Below are positions 22,522 through 34,801 of a stretch of 64,000 nt of DNA, one piece after another; position 1 is the first letter of the stretch, and each line of letters opens with the position of its first letter. Made by a program: the position numbers and the translations under genes. Source of the stretch: Diadema setosum (taxonomy: Eukaryota; Echinodermata; Echinoidea; Diadematoida; Diadematidae); contig CM067069.1 of assembly GCA_033980235.1 (NCBI GenBank), forward strand, positions 18,534,650-18,598,649, read 5' to 3'. Under the pieces are notes generated by a model. The model saw nothing but the letters and a program-made list of their open reading frames with translations. It ran no database searches and was not told the DNA's origin.

Positions 22522-24829
22522 GTAAGAAATACCTTCTTCATACTTTTAATAGTTATTCTCCCAGAATGATTATTGAACTAAACATGTTTTGAGAAATATA
22601 ATGAGAGCTATCACTGTACGAGATGCTTTTGTGAACAGAATGCAATGATTTTATGTTCTGTAAGAAACTTGAGTGAATGAAAGCTCCATGTCACTCTCTA
22701 TCTAAGTTTTCGAGAATTTGGTGAAACAAGAATGTTCCATCTCAACCAAGATTATATGTCATAATATTCCTCTGGCAAGAAAACTATGATGAGACTTAAT
22801 GTTTTATAATATATACCTTAAATATCTACTTATTGGTTGTGTATGTGTGACATGATAGATAATATTGTATGATGTCAGACACATGTGAGCTGATGAATGA
22901 GTCGAGAATGTAAAAAGGCAATGTACTATGTATATAGTGTGTGATACAAAATAGTCTGACACACGTTGGGTCAGAAGCAGTGCTGTTACGCATGCAGCAC
23001 TAGAATTGTATATACCTTCCTTGAGTATGAACACACCCAGCACAGGGTAGTACATAGAGTATTGAAGGAGTGTAATGAAAAGAGTGCCAATGCACCCCCA
23101 TGATTCACACTGGAACAAAGAACTGACCAGAAAGCTTCAGGGGTGAGAAACAATGCTGATAAGAAACTTTATGAGAACTTCTCCAAGTAAGAGATTAGTC
23201 TCACAATCTAGACCTACTTGGAGTATTTCTATATGTGCAAAAGGTATGGTGATATAACATTGATGTGACTTATTGCTTTGAGGATGCAGTTGGAGTTACA
23301 GTATGTTACCTGTTCATCTGTAAATTATTAGAAATGTAAATATAGTGTATTACAGGGTGAACCCAATGGCTAGTGAATTTTCAGCAAAAAGGGTCTGAAC
23401 ATAGACTAGTGTAACTGCCTGCTTTAGTTCTCTCTCCCCTCTTTTTCTTTGTCTCTCTCTCTCTCTCTCTAACTCTGTCCCTCTACTCCATTCATTGAGA
23501 AAACGTTGGTGCTGAACAGTCAGCCAGTCTCTTTGTTTTAGTTTGAGCTTTATGAGGAGATTTCCTCACTCTTCTCCTCACCCGAAAGAGAAGAGACTGC
23601 ATGATGTAGAGTATTACCAAGCCTTGAATAAAAGTAGCTGTTTGAGATGCTGTGTTCAGCGCTGAGGCAGGAAGTTTGGGTAGTTTGTGATTTGTTTAGT
23701 TCTAGGATTAAGCCCCTACCAGAGTGTGGGAACGCTGTAGTGTTGTAGTTGGTTACATTGTGTATATCTAGTTTATTGTCACCTTGTAGTGCTTGTATAT
23801 ATAAATGCTAGTGAATAGCGTATGTCTGGTCTCAGAAGGGCAAGGTTAATATAGATTTTATTTAAAGTCATGAGAGTTAGAAGTAATGGCAAGGTACAGT
23901 TTATACCTTCAGCATTTAGTCATGTTATGCGAAGTTATGATAGCTTCTAGAATACATGAAGAAATGCATTTGCAGAGCAAATGATTATGTGTTAATAATG
24001 AAGACTGAGAGTGAAATATTATTATTTCAAGGGTCTTGTGCGCACGAATGACCTGCAGTCTTAGAGATTAAAGATAGTAACTCATTGAGTAGGAATAACA
24101 GGGATGATAATGCTAACATTCTTGTAGTTATATTCATTGAGTTGCTGAAAGTAAAAAGAGTTAAAGATTGAAAGAAGAATATGTTTTAGTATATTATTTC
24201 ATGACAATTTAGTCATGATAACATACATGTTATAGACATCAGGTTTACTCATGCAAGATAACAAGGTTATTTTGAAGGCATGAATATAATGGTTGATTAG
24301 TTAAGATGTTATAGACTTTACATTTGTATTTAATGAATTTTAATATTTAACAACAACAACAACAACAATTTTAATATTAATTTTGTTATGGTTATTTATA
24401 AAGGCAAAAGGATTACAAAGGTAATCTAAGAGTTAAGAATGAGTTTTGGTTGAATTAGTTTCAAGAATTATGAAAAGCTCATTCCAAAGAATGATAGACT
24501 GATATATCGGAGGATTGTTAGATATGTCAATATAGTGTTTTAAAGTACATTGTATGAAGTGTTTCGGGTCATAAGGAGTGGTTATTGTTACTGTTGTCAT
24601 TATTAAGGTATAATCGATACCATCCGTATCATGAAGAGTTACAGGTTATGATGAGACATTCATCAGTACATTTTATAGTGTTTATTATGTAAATATTCAT
24701 TTGTAAATATACATTTTCCATTTCGATATATGATTATTAGTTGCTGAAGTAGAGATATAGAATAAAATGACTCTGTTGTACCACGCATCCAAGCTTAACA
24801 CAGTGTCTTATCTTCTCTTGTCTATTCAG
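22522..24829 (+). other. Candidate intron inside the LTR
   Basis: The 2308-nt segment begins GTAAGA right after CAG and ends TCTATTCAG. If spliced, it joins a roughly 270-nt upstream LTR part to the 30-nt end of the LTR and the gag leader. Splicing is inferred from signals only. Confidence 0.45.
24770..24829 (+). repeat. 60-bp LTR direct repeat, copy 2 (3' splice-site-like)
   Basis: Identical to 22462-22521. Here the terminal CAG is followed by ACACGCCCC. The internal CTTAAC lies about 30 nt before the CAG with a pyrimidine tract between, the layout of a branch point and 3' splice site. Confidence 0.9.
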
Positions 24830-24863
24830 ACACGCCCCCCTCCCCGGGCGGGCGCTACAAATC

Positions 24864-24881
24864 TGGCGACCCTGCCAGGAC
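24864..24881 (+). other. Primer-binding site
   Basis: TGGCGACCCTGCCAGGAC begins 4 nt past the 5' LTR end. The leading TGG pairs with the CCA tail of a tRNA. The complementary tRNA 3' end would have a G discriminator and acceptor strand like AGGGTC, which suggests an arginine-type tRNA, but this was not checked against a tRNA set. Confidence 0.75.
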
Positions 24882-24949
24882 GGCAAACTCAGAAAAGGAG
24901 CTCGTGATGCTGATATGTCGTCCTTAACCTACACGAATCTGGACCTAGG

Positions 24950-26302
24950 ATGGATGAACTCTCGACGGAAATCCTCGCCACTCTGCCTACACTGACGGAA
25001 GAGCAGCTGAAGCAAGTTGCAACCGTGTGCGGCATCCCAGAAGAGAAGGTAACGGTAGTTGCTAAGAAAGGAAAATTGGGTGTGTTGCGTGTGGTCACTT
25101 CTTTTCTTTGCAGTGATGAGGTGGAGGGGAGGACGGATGGTGGGATGGAGTTGCTCCAGAGCATCGGGATGAGCATCAGGAAGATGACTGGAGGAAAAGC
25201 TGAAGCATCACCTGCGATGGAGATGGTCAAGACCTTACCTGAGGAGGAAAAGGTCAAGACCCTGCCTGAGGTGGAGCTCGCCAACCCCACCAAGAAAGCA
25301 TCAGTGATCCGTGACCAGTTCCGACGAGAGTTTAAGATCAGAGGGCAGATCGGTGAGGCTGGACAGAAGGATAAGCTGTCGTTTTCCAGCCTCGTCCATC
25401 AAATAGACCGTGGACTAGCTCGAGGTTATGGAGAGGAAGAGATTGTGGATGCCATCATAGGATCCATGGTTCCCGGGTTGCCTCTCCGTGCCTACCTGGA
25501 GTCCAAACCAGATCTTGATTTACCAGTTCTGAGGAGACTGCTTCGGAGCCACTACAGAGAAAAAGAGGCGACAGAACTGTATCACGACTTAACAAGGGCA
25601 GTCCAAGGCCAGAAAGAGACGCCCCAGGAATTTCTTCTGAGGATGCTGGCACTGCGACAAAAGATTTTGTTTGCATCAAAGGAAGCAGATGCCACCTTCC
25701 GATATGATGGGACATTAGTGCAAGGTATGTTTCTACACTCTCTGTTGACAGGTATCACTTCAGACGCCATCAAGAGTGACCTGAAACCCCTACTGCAAAA
25801 TGTTAACACCAGCGATGAAGTCCTTCTAGAGCGGCTGAACGTTGCCGCAAACAACGAGATGGAGAGGCAGGAGAAGCAGGGCACAGCCAGGAGGGCCAAG
25901 GTCAGTGAAGTCTCCACCTCCCAAGTCGCCACCAATAAGCCAAAAGACCCACCAACCCAACCAAAGACAACCTTCGACATCGACAACCTGAAAGAAACAC
26001 TGCAGCAACTCATCAGAACAGAGATTGCTGCGATCACACCAGCAAGACCATCACAGCAGCTTCAGACTCCACCGCCCCAGATGCAGCAGAGACACCAGCG
26101 AAGGGAATGGGGATGCCAGAGCTGCAGATCACAGGGCTGTGGAGACCAATGCCAGCACTGCTTTCGCTGTGGGAGCAGCGAACACTTCCAGCGTGGATGC
26201 CGGTACCGCCAGGGACAGCCGGGAAACGCCAACGGGGCATCCGGGAGGGGCAACGGGTTCCCCAGCAACAGCCCCAGCCGACAGCTACCACCGCCTCAAT
26301 AA
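24950..26302 (+). CDS. gag: Retrotransposon Gag polyprotein
   Basis: The frame is 450 codons, starting with [20 protein letters not shown] about 90 nt after the LTR. The middle part ([20 protein letters not shown] to [14 protein letters not shown]) has the helical Arg/Glu/Leu-rich character of capsid. It is followed by a Gln/Pro-rich linker and a C-terminal CCHC zinc knuckle (C-x2-C-x4-H-x4-C, in [14 protein letters not shown]) preceded by another Cys cluster ([13 protein letters not shown]). The product would assemble the particle and bind RNA. It ends at TAA 26300-26302, overlapping pol, which is in the -1 frame. Confidence 0.9.
   Translation: MDELSTEILATLPTLTEEQLKQVATVCGIPEEKVTVVAKKGKLGVLRVVTSFLCSDEVEGRTDGGMELLQSIGMSIRKMTGGKAEASPAMEMVKTLPEEEKVKTLPEVELANPTKKASVIRDQFRREFKIRGQIGEAGQKDKLSFSSLVHQIDRGLARGYGEEEIVDAIIGSMVPGLPLRAYLESKPDLDLPVLRRLLRSHYREKEATELYHDLTRAVQGQKETPQEFLLRMLALRQKILFASKEADATFRYDGTLVQGMFLHSLLTGITSDAIKSDLKPLLQNVNTSDEVLLERLNVAANNEMERQEKQGTARRAKVSEVSTSQVATNKPKDPPTQPKTTFDIDNLKETLQQLIRTEIAAITPARPSQQLQTPPPQMQQRHQRREWGCQSCRSQGCGDQCQHCFRCGSSEHFQRGCRYRQGQPGNANGASGRGNGFPSNSPSRQLPPPQ
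26221..26227 (+). promoter_or_regulatory. Predicted -1 ribosomal frameshift heptamer
   Basis: GGGAAAC sits in the gag frame as G GGA AAC (codon starts at 26222 and 26225), the X XXY YYZ arrangement. Slipping back one base enters the pol frame exactly (GGG AAA). Downstream G-rich and C-rich blocks (GGGGC near 26234, TTCCCC near 26260, GCCCC near 26271) could make a stimulatory stem or pseudoknot. It lies within the gag/pol overlap, about 75 nt before the gag stop. Confidence 0.75.
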
Positions 26303-29300
26303 ATAGTAAGTTCCAACAACGTCCAGTACCAAAATCACGTGCAGCCAAAGTTTCAAAGCTAGTGGGGGAAAGGTGCACTATCAGATGTTTCCTAAGTGGC
26401 AGAGAAACTGAAGCTCTTTGGGATACTGGTGCCCAGGTGACGATTGTTTCAGAAAGATGGAAGAACGACAACCTACCCCACCTGAAGCTTCATCCTGTGA
26501 GTGATCTGCTGGACCAAGGACTCAACCTGAAAGCAGCCAATGGTGTGGAAATCCCATTCACAGGTTGGATAAAGATGCACTTCAGCCTCATTGACTCAAG
26601 ACAGGACATCATCGAGGTGCCCACACTTGTTACTCCAGACCCCATCGAGACACCCATCATCGGATTCAATGTGATTGAAGAGGTGACAAGGGCAAATGCA
26701 TCAGACACGCAGGGATTAAAGGTGTCTGCATTGTGTGCTTCCCTTGGAATGGAGCGACGTTCTGCCAAAGGACTTCTCTCCTTACTCAATGACAGTGATG
26801 ATGATGGGATTGCCATGGTCAAGAATGGGAAAAGAAGCATAGTCATCCCTCCTAAGGAAACGGTAGGTGTGGTCTGCCAAGTACATGTTCAAGTCCCTGA
26901 AAAGCCCTTAGATCTTTTCTTCCAGGCATCAGATAATGAAAGAATGGATGGATTGGAAGTCGAAGACTGCCTCCTAAGAGTAAAGAAGGGGAAGTGCAGC
27001 AGAGTCATCCTTCCGATCAACAATCCCACAAAGCACAAGATAACACTTGGAGCACGAACAGTTCTAGGCAGACTGCACCAAGTCCAGTCCCTCTCCACTG
27101 ATGTCCGACCCAGCCAAGAGATGACAGACCCGAAAGAGCAAGCATCAACAGACCCAAATGATGACCTGTTCAACTCTATGGACCTGTCTGAGCTTTCCCC
27201 TGCCCAAAAGAAATATGTCCTTCAGATGTTACGGGAAGAAAGAGGAGCCTTCGCTCAGGATGACAAAGATGCAGGACGTGTGGAGGACCTCCAAATGAAG
27301 ATCCCATTGAGGGATGACACCCCAGTGAACAGGACGTATGTTTCCATCCCAAGACCACTATACACTGAGGTGAAGGAGTATCTTCGGGACTTGATTGAGA
27401 GGGGATGGATCACCAGGTCATCATCGTCATATGCGTCTCCCATCATCTGTGTCCGCAAGAAGGATGGTAGCCTGCGCCTCTGTATTGATTACAGAGGCCT
27501 GAACAAGAAAACCATCGACGATCGCCAACCGATCCCGAGGATACAGGATGTCTTGGATGGCCTTGGTGGGAGTGAGTGGTTCTCGGCCTTGGACCAAGGA
27601 AAGGCATACCACCAGGGGTTTGTTCATCCGGATAGTCAGCATGTCACCGCATTCGTAACTCCATGGGGTCTTTATGAGTGGAAAAGGATACCCTTTGGCC
27701 TCAAAAATGCCCCTGCAGTGTACCAGCGCTACATGGAGAGATGCCTCGAGGGATTAGCGCATGAATGCTGTGTAGTCTATCTGGATGACATCCTGGTGTA
27801 TAGCCGCACCTTTGAAGAGCATGTCGACCACATCCGCCAAGTCCTGAGAAGAGTGCAACAACATGGCATTAAGTTGAAGCCCAGCAAATGCACCCTATTC
27901 CAGCGGAAAGTTAAGTACCTGGGTAGGATTGTATCTGCTGAAGGACATGCCCCTGACCCAAAGGATACGGACGCCCTAAAGGCCCTGGTAGAGAAAGTCC
28001 CAAGGACTGTAGGAGATGTTCGTCAAGTGCTCGGCCTCATTGGATACTTCAGGAAGTACATTCCGAGTTTCTCCCAGAGGGCCAAGCCACTCTACGAACT
28101 GCTCAAGGGTTCACCAGACACACCACCACAGAAAAGGTCTCACAAGCAAGGAAGGAAGGGAAACACCGTTCCATCTACTCAACCTATCAAGTGGGAAGAA
28201 AGTCACCAGGAGGTACTGGAAGGACTGATTGACACCCTGTCCTCGCCTGAGATAATGGCTTATCCAGATTTCAATGAGCCTTTCTGCCTATACACGGATG
28301 CTTCCCAAGATGGCTTAGGTGCAGTTCTCACTCAGATTCAGAGTGGCAAGGAGCGTGTAATCGGTTACGGTTCAAGGACACTCTCTCCAGCAGAACAGAA
28401 CTATCACCTCCACAGTGGTAAATTGGAATTCTTGGCACTGAAGTGGGCTGTTACAGACCATTTCCGGGACTACTTGTCTTACGCCAAGCACTTTACCATC
28501 TTTACTGACAATAACCCACTCACCTACGTCATGTCAACAGCCAAGTTGAATGCAACAGGGCAGAGGTGGGTAGCTGAGTTAGCTGACTTCCGGTTCACTA
28601 TCCGCTACCTGCCTGGAAAGACCAATCGCGTTGCAGACACACTCTCTCGTATTCCCTCAAATCTGGAGCAGTACAGACAAGACTGCACTGAGGAGGTGAA
28701 CCAACCATGCATCCTAGCTATCAAGTCAGCTGTTTGCCCAGAGAATGCTCACTGTAATGCAGCTTTCATTACTCTGGGTGTGGATGCAGTGAAAATGGCC
28801 GAGGATAGCGAGAGGATAGCTGATGTGACACAAAATTGGACTAAAGAAGACATCAAGAGGGCTCAGGAGGAAGACGAGGTGATATCTCCGATAAAAAGGA
28901 AGAAGGAAATGGGCGTCTTTCCCTCCAAAACAGAACGGTCAACCTTTAGTCAGGCGACCAAGTCTCTACTCCATGAGTGGAATCAACTCCAGATTGGGGA
29001 ACATGGCCTGTTGTACAGGAAGACCCGGACCTACACGCAATTGGTGCTGCCAGCTAAGTTTCAGCAGTTTGTACTGGAGCAGCTGCATGATGAAATGGGT
29101 CACCAGGGTGCAGAAAGGGTCACAAGCCTTGCTAGGGAGCGCTTCTACTGGCCACATATGCAGAGGGACATAGAGCGCTACACAACCTCAGTTTGCCACT
29201 GCCTGAAACAACGAAAACCCCCTCACAGAACAACAGCACCCCTGACCCCAATCCTAACAACTCAACCGTTCGAGCTGGTATCACTAGACTTCCTCCATCT

Positions 29301-31035
29301 TGAGCAGAGCATAGGTGGACATGAGTACATTCTTGTGATCATGGATCACTACACAAGATTTGCTCAAGCCTACGCTACCAAAAATAAATCCGCCAAGACA
29401 GCAGCAGACTGCCTGTTTAATGATTTTATCCTTAGGTTTGGATATCCACAGAGGATACATCATGACCAAGGTCGAGAATTTGAAAACAGGCTGTTCGAGA
29501 GGCTCTGTCAGCACAGCAGCATAGCCAGGTCTCATACCACCCCCTACCACCCTGAAGGAAACGGACAGGTGGAACGTTTCAACCGGACGCTGTTGGGAAT
29601 GCTGAGGACCCTCACTACCGCACAGCGTTCTCGCTGGAAGGACCACCTGCCAAAAGTGGTGCATGCGTACAACTGCACAAAGCACGCTACTACAGGGTAC
29701 TCGCCATTCTTTCTTCTATTCGGAAGATCGCCCCGACTGCCGGTTGATGTCGCTTTTGGCTTAGAGACAACGGAAGATGGAAAGCCTGCTGTGAGCCACC
29801 AAGAGTATGCAGAGAAGTGGCGTCAACAGATGGAGCAAGCATACCGTTTGGCATCTTCCAAGATCGACCAAGCAGCTGACCGAAGGAAGAAATACTACGA
29901 CCAAAGAGCCTGCAGTTCAGTTTTAAGGAAGGGAGACAGAGTGCTGGTTAGGAGCTTAGCACCACCAGGAGGACCTGGTAAGCTTCAGCCATACTGGGAG
30001 GATGATATTTACAAAGTCATCAAACAGAGTAATGATGCCATCCCAGTATACATTGTTGCACCAGAGAGTGGGAAGGGACGTACACGGACCCTCCATAGGA
30101 ATCATCTGATGCCATGTGACTCTCTGCCTGCAGCTCCACAGGTTCAGCATGAAGCTCATCAGCCCAGACAGAGACCCCCTGTTAGGCGTAAGCAGCAACA
30201 GCACCCTACTCCAATGACTGACCCATCAAGCTCCGATGAAGAAAGTTATTATTGGGCAGCAAGACACTACAGGGCACCCAACCTGGCAGTTGAGCTTAAC
30301 CAATCTAGTGATGACTCAGAGGTAGAAGGTGTAGAAGTCGTGGAAGATAATTCCAGCCAGTCACAAGAGAATTTGGGTACCCAAGATGTTGAAGTTGACC
30401 CAGCTGACCAAAATGATCTCGATGTGGGAGCTCCTCTGACACAACACCTCGGTCATGGTGATGCATCACACGACGTGCAAGATACCACGGAACCGCAAAT
30501 TGAAGGGGCTGTTCTGCGAAGGAGTTCAAGAAGAAGAAGAACACCAACTACCTTCACCTACGATACTCTGGGTCAGCCTGCCATGCATCCTGACGCAGAA
30601 AATCAGAATGTTGCCATGGTAACTGGTCACCAGGAGAAGAATGTGACGTCAAATACTCCATATCCTACAAACTGTACAAGCTTCTTCCCACCACTTGGGC
30701 CGCCGGTTCAACACTACTATTCAACGCCACCACCATTTCCACCCACTCCATACCCACCTCCACGATTCCCCATCCACCAGTCACTGCAACCACCACCGCA
30801 ACCACCAACGCAACTACCGCTTCAACCTTCGCTACAACCCAGGCCACGACCACCTGCCCCACATCAGCAGCGGCAGACGTCACCTGTACCCCAGCCGTGG
30901 ACGCAAGGCTTGTCGATGTACTACAGACCTCCCTACCATTGGCCAACACCATCGGGACCCGGAGATCTGCGGGACTTCCAGCCACATCACTTTCCCTTGG
31001 AGATGTCAGGACCTGCCATGCCAGCACACGCGTGA
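26221..31035 (+). CDS. pol: Retrotransposon Pol polyprotein (protease, RT, RNase H, integrase) with Pro-rich tail
   Basis: The open frame runs from 26107 to 31035; translation probably enters at the 26221 slip site. The aspartic protease shows [11 protein letters not shown] (Asp codon 26422). RT shows YLDDILVYS (27778-27804), and RNase H shows [11 protein letters not shown] (28294 on). Integrase has an HHCC zinc module (about 29075-29210) and D, D-35-E at 29287, 29464 and 29572. A GPY/F-like module ([13 protein letters not shown]) follows near 29980. After about 30120 the frame continues some 300 residues as an acidic Ser/Glu/Asp section, a basic knot (RRSSRRRR) and a Pro/Gln-rich stretch (30670-31000). 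No chromodomain was seen. No stop or frameshift interrupts the enzyme domains. Confidence 0.93.
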   Translation, partial: GKRQRGIREGQRVPQQQPQPTATTASINSKFQQRPVPKSRAAKVSKLVGERCTIRCFLSGRETEALWDTGAQVTIVSERWKNDNLPHLKLHPVSDLLDQGLNLKAANGVEIPFTGWIKMHFSLIDSRQDIIEVPTLVTPDPIETPIIGFNVIEEVTRANASDTQGLKVSALCASLGMERRSAKGLLSLLNDSDDDGIAMVKNGKRSIVIPPKETVGVVCQVHVQVPEKPLDLFFQASDNERMDGLEVEDCLLRVKKGKCSRVILPINNPTKHKITLGARTVLGRLHQVQSLSTDVRPSQEMTDPKEQASTDPNDDLFNSMDLSELSPAQKKYVLQMLREERGAFAQDDKDAGRVEDLQMKIPLRDDTPVNRTYVSIPRPLYTEVKEYLRDLIERGWITRSSSSYASPIICVRKKDGSLRLCIDYRGLNKKTIDDRQPIPRIQDVLDGLGGSEWFSALDQGKAYHQGFVHPDSQHVTAFVTPWGLYEWKRIPFGLKNAPAVYQRYMERCLEGLAHECCVVYLDDILVYSRTFEEHVDHIRQVLRRVQQHGIKLKPSKCTLFQRKVKYLGRIVSAEGHAPDPKDTDALKALVEKVPRTVGDVRQVLGLIGYFRKYIPSFSQRAKPLYELLKGSPDTPPQKRSHKQGRKGNTVPSTQPIKWEESHQEVLEGLIDTLSSPEIMAYPDFNEPFCLYTDASQDGLGAVLTQIQSGKERVIGYGSRTLSPAEQNYHLHSGKLEFLALKWAVTDHFRDYLSYAKHFTIFTDNNPLTYVMSTAKLNATGQRWVAELADFRFTIRYLPGKTNRVADTLSRIPSNLEQYRQDCTEEVNQPCILAIKSAVCPENAHCNAAFITLGVDAVKMAEDSERIADVTQNWTKEDIKRAQEEDEVISPIKRKKEMGVFPSKTERSTFSQATKSLLHEWNQLQIGEHGLLYRKTRTYTQLVLPAKFQQFVLEQLHDEMGHQGAERVTSLARERFYWPHMQRDIERYTTSVCHCLKQRKPPHRTTAPLTPILTTQPFELVSLDFLHLEQSIGGHEYILVIMDHYTRFAQAYATKNKSAKTAADCLFNDFILRFGYPQRIHHDQGREFENRLFERLCQHSSIARSHTTPYHPEGNGQVERFNRTLLGMLRTLTTAQRSRWKDHLPKVVHAYNCTKHATTGYSPFFLLFGRSPRLPVDVAFGLETTEDGKPAVSHQEYAEKWRQQMEQAYRLASSKIDQAADRRKKYYDQRACSSVLRKGDRVLVRSLAPPGGPGKLQPYWEDDIYKVIKQSNDAIPVYIVAPESGKGRTRTLHRNHLMPCDSLPAAPQVQHEAHQPRQRPPVRRKQQQHPTPMTDPSSSDEESYYWAARHYRAPNLAVELNQSSDDSEVEGVEVVEDNSSQSQENLGTQDVEVDPADQNDLDVGAPLTQHLGHGDASHDVQDTTEPQIEGAVLRRSSRRRRTPTTFTYDTLGQPAMHPDAENQNVAMVTGHQEKNVTSNTPYPTNCTSFFPPLGPPVQHYYSTPPPFPPTPYPPPRFPIHQSLQPPPQPPTQLPLQPSLQPRPRPPAPHQQRQTSPVPQPWTQGLSMYYRPPYHWPTPSGPGDLRDFQPHHFPLEMSGPAMPAHA

Positions 31036-31526
31036 TCAAACTGCGTTTAGCGCTGGAGAAACTGTTAAGATTCATATTTCAAGGGATAGATTCAACATGA
31101 AAGAAATGATAGTTTGAAATTGGTATGATACTGAATTTGATTTAATACAGCAAAATGCACCAAAGATCAAATTAATGGTGCTTTCGGTATATAATTTTGG
31201 CACACTGTGAGGAAGAAAATTACATGACATCCTCTGAAAATTAGTGTCGAGGAGCACAACTAAAGAACATTTTTTTGGGGGAAGAGCGTTTTCGAACAGT
31301 TAAATATGAAGACACTGATATCCAGCATATTGCAGCAGTTATTCAGTAATGATACAATTATCATGATACTGTTGAGTGTAATGCTGATATGTTATAAAGA
31401 TAGGAACGATGATAATATGTGTTGATCAGTGCAATGACGTTCACACACGCATCTCTTCGCGAATGTCCAAATTGTTTAAGATGATCATAGAAAAAGTTTA
31501 AAATGTCCAGGGGACATTTTGTTTTT

Positions 31527-31537
31527 GGAGGGGAAGG
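31527..31537 (+). other. Polypurine tract with adjacent hairpin
   Basis: GGAGGGGAAGG directly abuts the 3' LTR and would prime plus-strand synthesis. Just upstream, a 9-bp inverted repeat (AAAATGTCC at 31500-31508, GGACATTTT at 31512-31520) with a 3-nt loop could form a hairpin. Confidence 0.8.
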
Positions 31538-34150
31538 TGTGGAGCCCCACAGAATTGCCCCCCCCCCCCCTATTTTTTTGTGTTACTGTATTGTACCTCT
31601 CTACCCTAATGGCAATTGACCATGAAGGTAAATAGCTATTTGTCCCTCAAAGTGAGATGCTGCCCCTCCCCATTTGGAGAGTGGCCCAGCCCCTTTCTGG
31701 GAAGAGAGATAAGAAAAGCCCAACCAGCTTGGATGTTGGCTTGGTTCTTCACTCTGTTGTACCACGCATCCAAGCTTAACACAGTGTCTTATCTTCTCTT
31801 GTCTATTCAGGTAAGAAATACCTTCTTCATACTTTTAATAGTTATTCTCCCAGAATGATTATTGAACTAAACATGTTTTGAGAAATATAATGAGAGCTAT
31901 CACTGTACGAGATGCTTTTGTGAACAGAATGCAATGATTTTATGTTCTGTAAGAAACTTGAGTGAATGAAAGCTCCATGTCACTCTCTATCTAAGTTTTC
32001 GAGAATTTGGTGAAACAAGAATGTTCCATCTCAACCAAGATTATATGTCATAATATTCCTCTGGCAAGAAAACTATGATGAGACTTAATGTTTTATAATA
32101 TATACCTTAAATATCTACTTATTGGTTGTGTATGTGTGACATGATAGATAATATTGTATGATGTCAGACACATGTGAGCTGATGAATGAGTCGAGAATGT
32201 AAAAAGGCAATGTACTATGTATATAGTGTGTGATACAAAATAGTCTGACACACGTTGGGTCAGAAGCAGTGCTGTTACGCATGCAGCACTAGAATTGTAT
32301 ATACCTTCCTTGAGTATGAACACACCCAGCACAGGGTAGTACATAGAGTATTGAAGGAGTGTAATGAAAAGAGTGCCAATGCACCCCCATGATTCACACT
32401 GGAACAAAGAACTGACCAGAAAGCTTCAGGGGTGAGAAACAATGCTGATAAGAAACTTTATGAGAACTTCTCCAAGTAAGAGATTAGTCTCACAATCTAG
32501 ACCTACTTGGAGTATTTCTATATGTGCAAAAGGTATGGTGATATAACATTGATGTGACTTATTGCTTTGAGGATGCAGTTGGAGTTACAGTATGTTACCT
32601 GTTCATCTGTAAATTATTAGAAATGTAAATATAGTGTATTACAGGGTGAACCCAATGGCTAGTGAATTTTCAGCAAAAAGGGTCTGAACATAGACTAGTG
32701 TAACTGCCTGCTTTAGTTCTCTCTCCCCTCTTTTTCTTTGTCTCTCTCTCTCTCTCTCTAACTCTGTCCCTCTACTCCATTCATTGAGAAAACGTTGGTG
32801 CTGAACAGTCAGCCAGTCTCTTTGTTTTAGTTTGAGCTTTATGAGGAGATTTCCTCACTCTTCTCCTCACCCGAAAGAGAAGAGACTGCATGATGTAGAG
32901 TATTACCAAGCCTTGAATAAAAGTAGCTGTTTGAGATGCTGTGTTCAGCGCTGAGGCAGGAAGTTTGGGTAGTTTGTGATTTGTTTAGTTCTAGGATTAA
33001 GCCCCTACCAGAGTGTGGGAACGCTGTAGTGTTGTAGTTGGTTACATTGTGTATATCTAGTTTATTGTCACCTTGTAGTGCTTGTATATATAAATGCTAG
33101 TGAATAGCGTATGTCTGGTCTCAGAAGGGCAAGGTTAATATAGATTTTATTTAAAGTCATGAGAGTTAGAAGTAATGGCAAGGTACAGTTTATACCTTCA
33201 GCATTTAGTCATGTTATGCGAAGTTATGATAGCTTCTAGAATACATGAAGAAATGCATTTGCAGAGCAAATGATTATGTGTTAATAATGAAGACTGAGAG
33301 TGAAATATTATTATTTCAAGGGTCTTGTGCGCACGAATGACCTGCAGTCTTAGAGATTAAAGATAGTAACTCATTGAGTAGGAATAACAGGGATGATAAT
33401 GCTAACATTCTTGTAGTTATATTCATTGAGTTGCTGAAAGTAAAAAGAGAGTTAAAGATTGAAAGAAGAATATGTTTTAGTATATTATTTCATGACAATT
33501 TAGTCATGATAACATACATGTTATAGACATCAGGTTTACTCATGCAAGATAACAAGGTTATTTTGAAGGCATGAATATAATGGTTGATTAGTTAAGATGT
33601 TATAGACTTTACATTTGTATTTAATGAATTTTAATATTTAACAACAACAACAACAACAATTTTAATATTAATTTTGTTATGGTTATTTATAAAGGCAAAA
33701 GGATTACAAAGGTAATCTAAGAGTTAAGAATGAGTTTTGGTTGAATTAGTTTCAAGAATTATGAAAAGCTCATTCCAAAGAATGATAGACTGATATATCG
33801 GAGGATTGTTAGATATGTCAATATAGTGTTTTAAAGTACATTGTATGAAGTGTTTCGGGTCATAAGGAGTGGTTATTGTTACTGTTGTCATTATTAAGGT
33901 ATAATCGATACCATCCGTATCATGAAGAGTTACAGGTTATGATGAGACATTCATCAGTACATTTTATAGTGTTTATTATGTAAATATTCATTTGTAAATA
34001 TACATTTTCCATTTCGATATATGATTATTAGTTGCTGAAGTAGAGATATAGAATAAAATGACTCTGTTGTACCACGCATCCAAGCTTAACACAGTGTCTT
34101 ATCTTCTCTTGTCTATTCAGACACGCCCCCCTCCCCGGGCGGGCGCTACA
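31538..34150 (+). repeat. 3' LTR (2613 bp)
   Basis: This is the direct copy of the 5' LTR, beginning right after the polypurine tract. It is 3 bp longer through one extra C (31558-31570) and one extra AG in a short purine run near 33448. The 60-bp internal repeats are at 31751-31810 and 34061-34120, with AATAAA at 34052-34057. Confidence 0.95.
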
Positions 34151-34801
34151 AAATTTCTCACAAATGTGTTGAATGTTCACCTTCCTTGACCTAGGTTTAA
34201 TTGGATGAATAGGAGAGCATGTATCTAGGGATTTAAGGACTTTAACTTGACTTTGACCCATTCATACATTTAGGCATTGAGTAATTTTCAAGGTACAGGT
34301 GTGGAGAATTGGTGTGAATTTCTGAATTGAATAGTAAATTGTTACCATTTTCATCTGGCCCTTGACCCTAAAATTCATAAGATAATCACTTTCAGGTAGA
34401 ACATGCATAATATGTACTAAGTTTCAAGATAACTTGAGCCACTTCCGAGATATGGAGGAAAAAGTTAGTTCAGCACTTTCTCTTGATCTTTGACCTTTTG
34501 ACCTTTGAGGCAAAAAAAAAGAAGAAAAAAAACTTTCCAGAGAATTTCTATTAGGTTACACATGCATACACCAAGTGCAAAAAAAAATATAACCCTGCTG
34601 GCATTGCATAAATATGAGGGAAATAGTAAAATTTTGAAGTGTTGCACTTGACCTTTGACCCCTGACCTTTGACCCCATGAACCCTACATTCTCTAGATAC
34701 AATCAATTCCAGTCAGTACATGTATATACTATGTTCCATGAAGATACCTTGAACAATTTTCCAAGGTACGGAGAAAAAAAAGAAGTTTTAATGTTTTTAC
34801 T

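Larger units (their letters stand above)
22250..24859 (+). repeat. 5' LTR (2610 bp) with internal 60-bp repeat and intron-like segment
   Basis: The LTR begins TGTGGAGCCCC and ends GGGCGGGCGCTACA. A 60-bp sequence occurs twice inside it, at 22462-22521 and 24770-24829. Other landmarks are a C-run at 22270-22281, a (TC)n run near 23453-23470, a TATA-like TATATATAAAT at 23796-23806 and AATAAA at 24761-24766, just before the second 60-bp copy. Short ORFs inside it are duplicated in the other LTR and do not look coding. Confidence 0.95.
22250..34150 (+). mobile_element. Full-length Ty3/gypsy-type LTR retrotransposon, apparently intact
   Basis: Two direct LTRs (22250-24859 and 31538-34150) start TG and end CA, and they flank a primer-binding site, overlapping gag and pol frames without stops, and a polypurine tract. 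A 4-bp duplication (AAAT) borders the insertion at 22246-22249 and 34151-34154. Pol order is protease, reverse transcriptase, RNase H, integrase, which is the Ty3/gypsy order. No envelope-like frame with a signal or membrane anchor was found. The total is about 11.9 kb, with LTRs much longer than is usual for this superfamily. The LTRs differ, as far as I can read, only in a C-run length and one extra AG, so the insertion is recent. Confidence 0.95.

Noticed and set aside
22327..22569. 80-codon ORF in the 5' LTR, duplicated at 31616-31858
   Set aside because: It is duplicated only because both LTRs are identical; it spans the candidate splice donor and shows no protein-like features.
22804..23118. 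104-codon minus-strand ORF in both LTRs
   Set aside because: Same reason: LTR duplication, with no conserved domain or start context.
26034..26471. Minus-strand ORF across the gag/pol overlap
   Set aside because: Antisense shadow of the retrotransposon frames.
30120..31035. Envelope gene at the end of the LTR element
   Set aside because: The tail is in frame with pol, Pro-rich and acidic, with no signal peptide, Cys pattern or membrane anchor.
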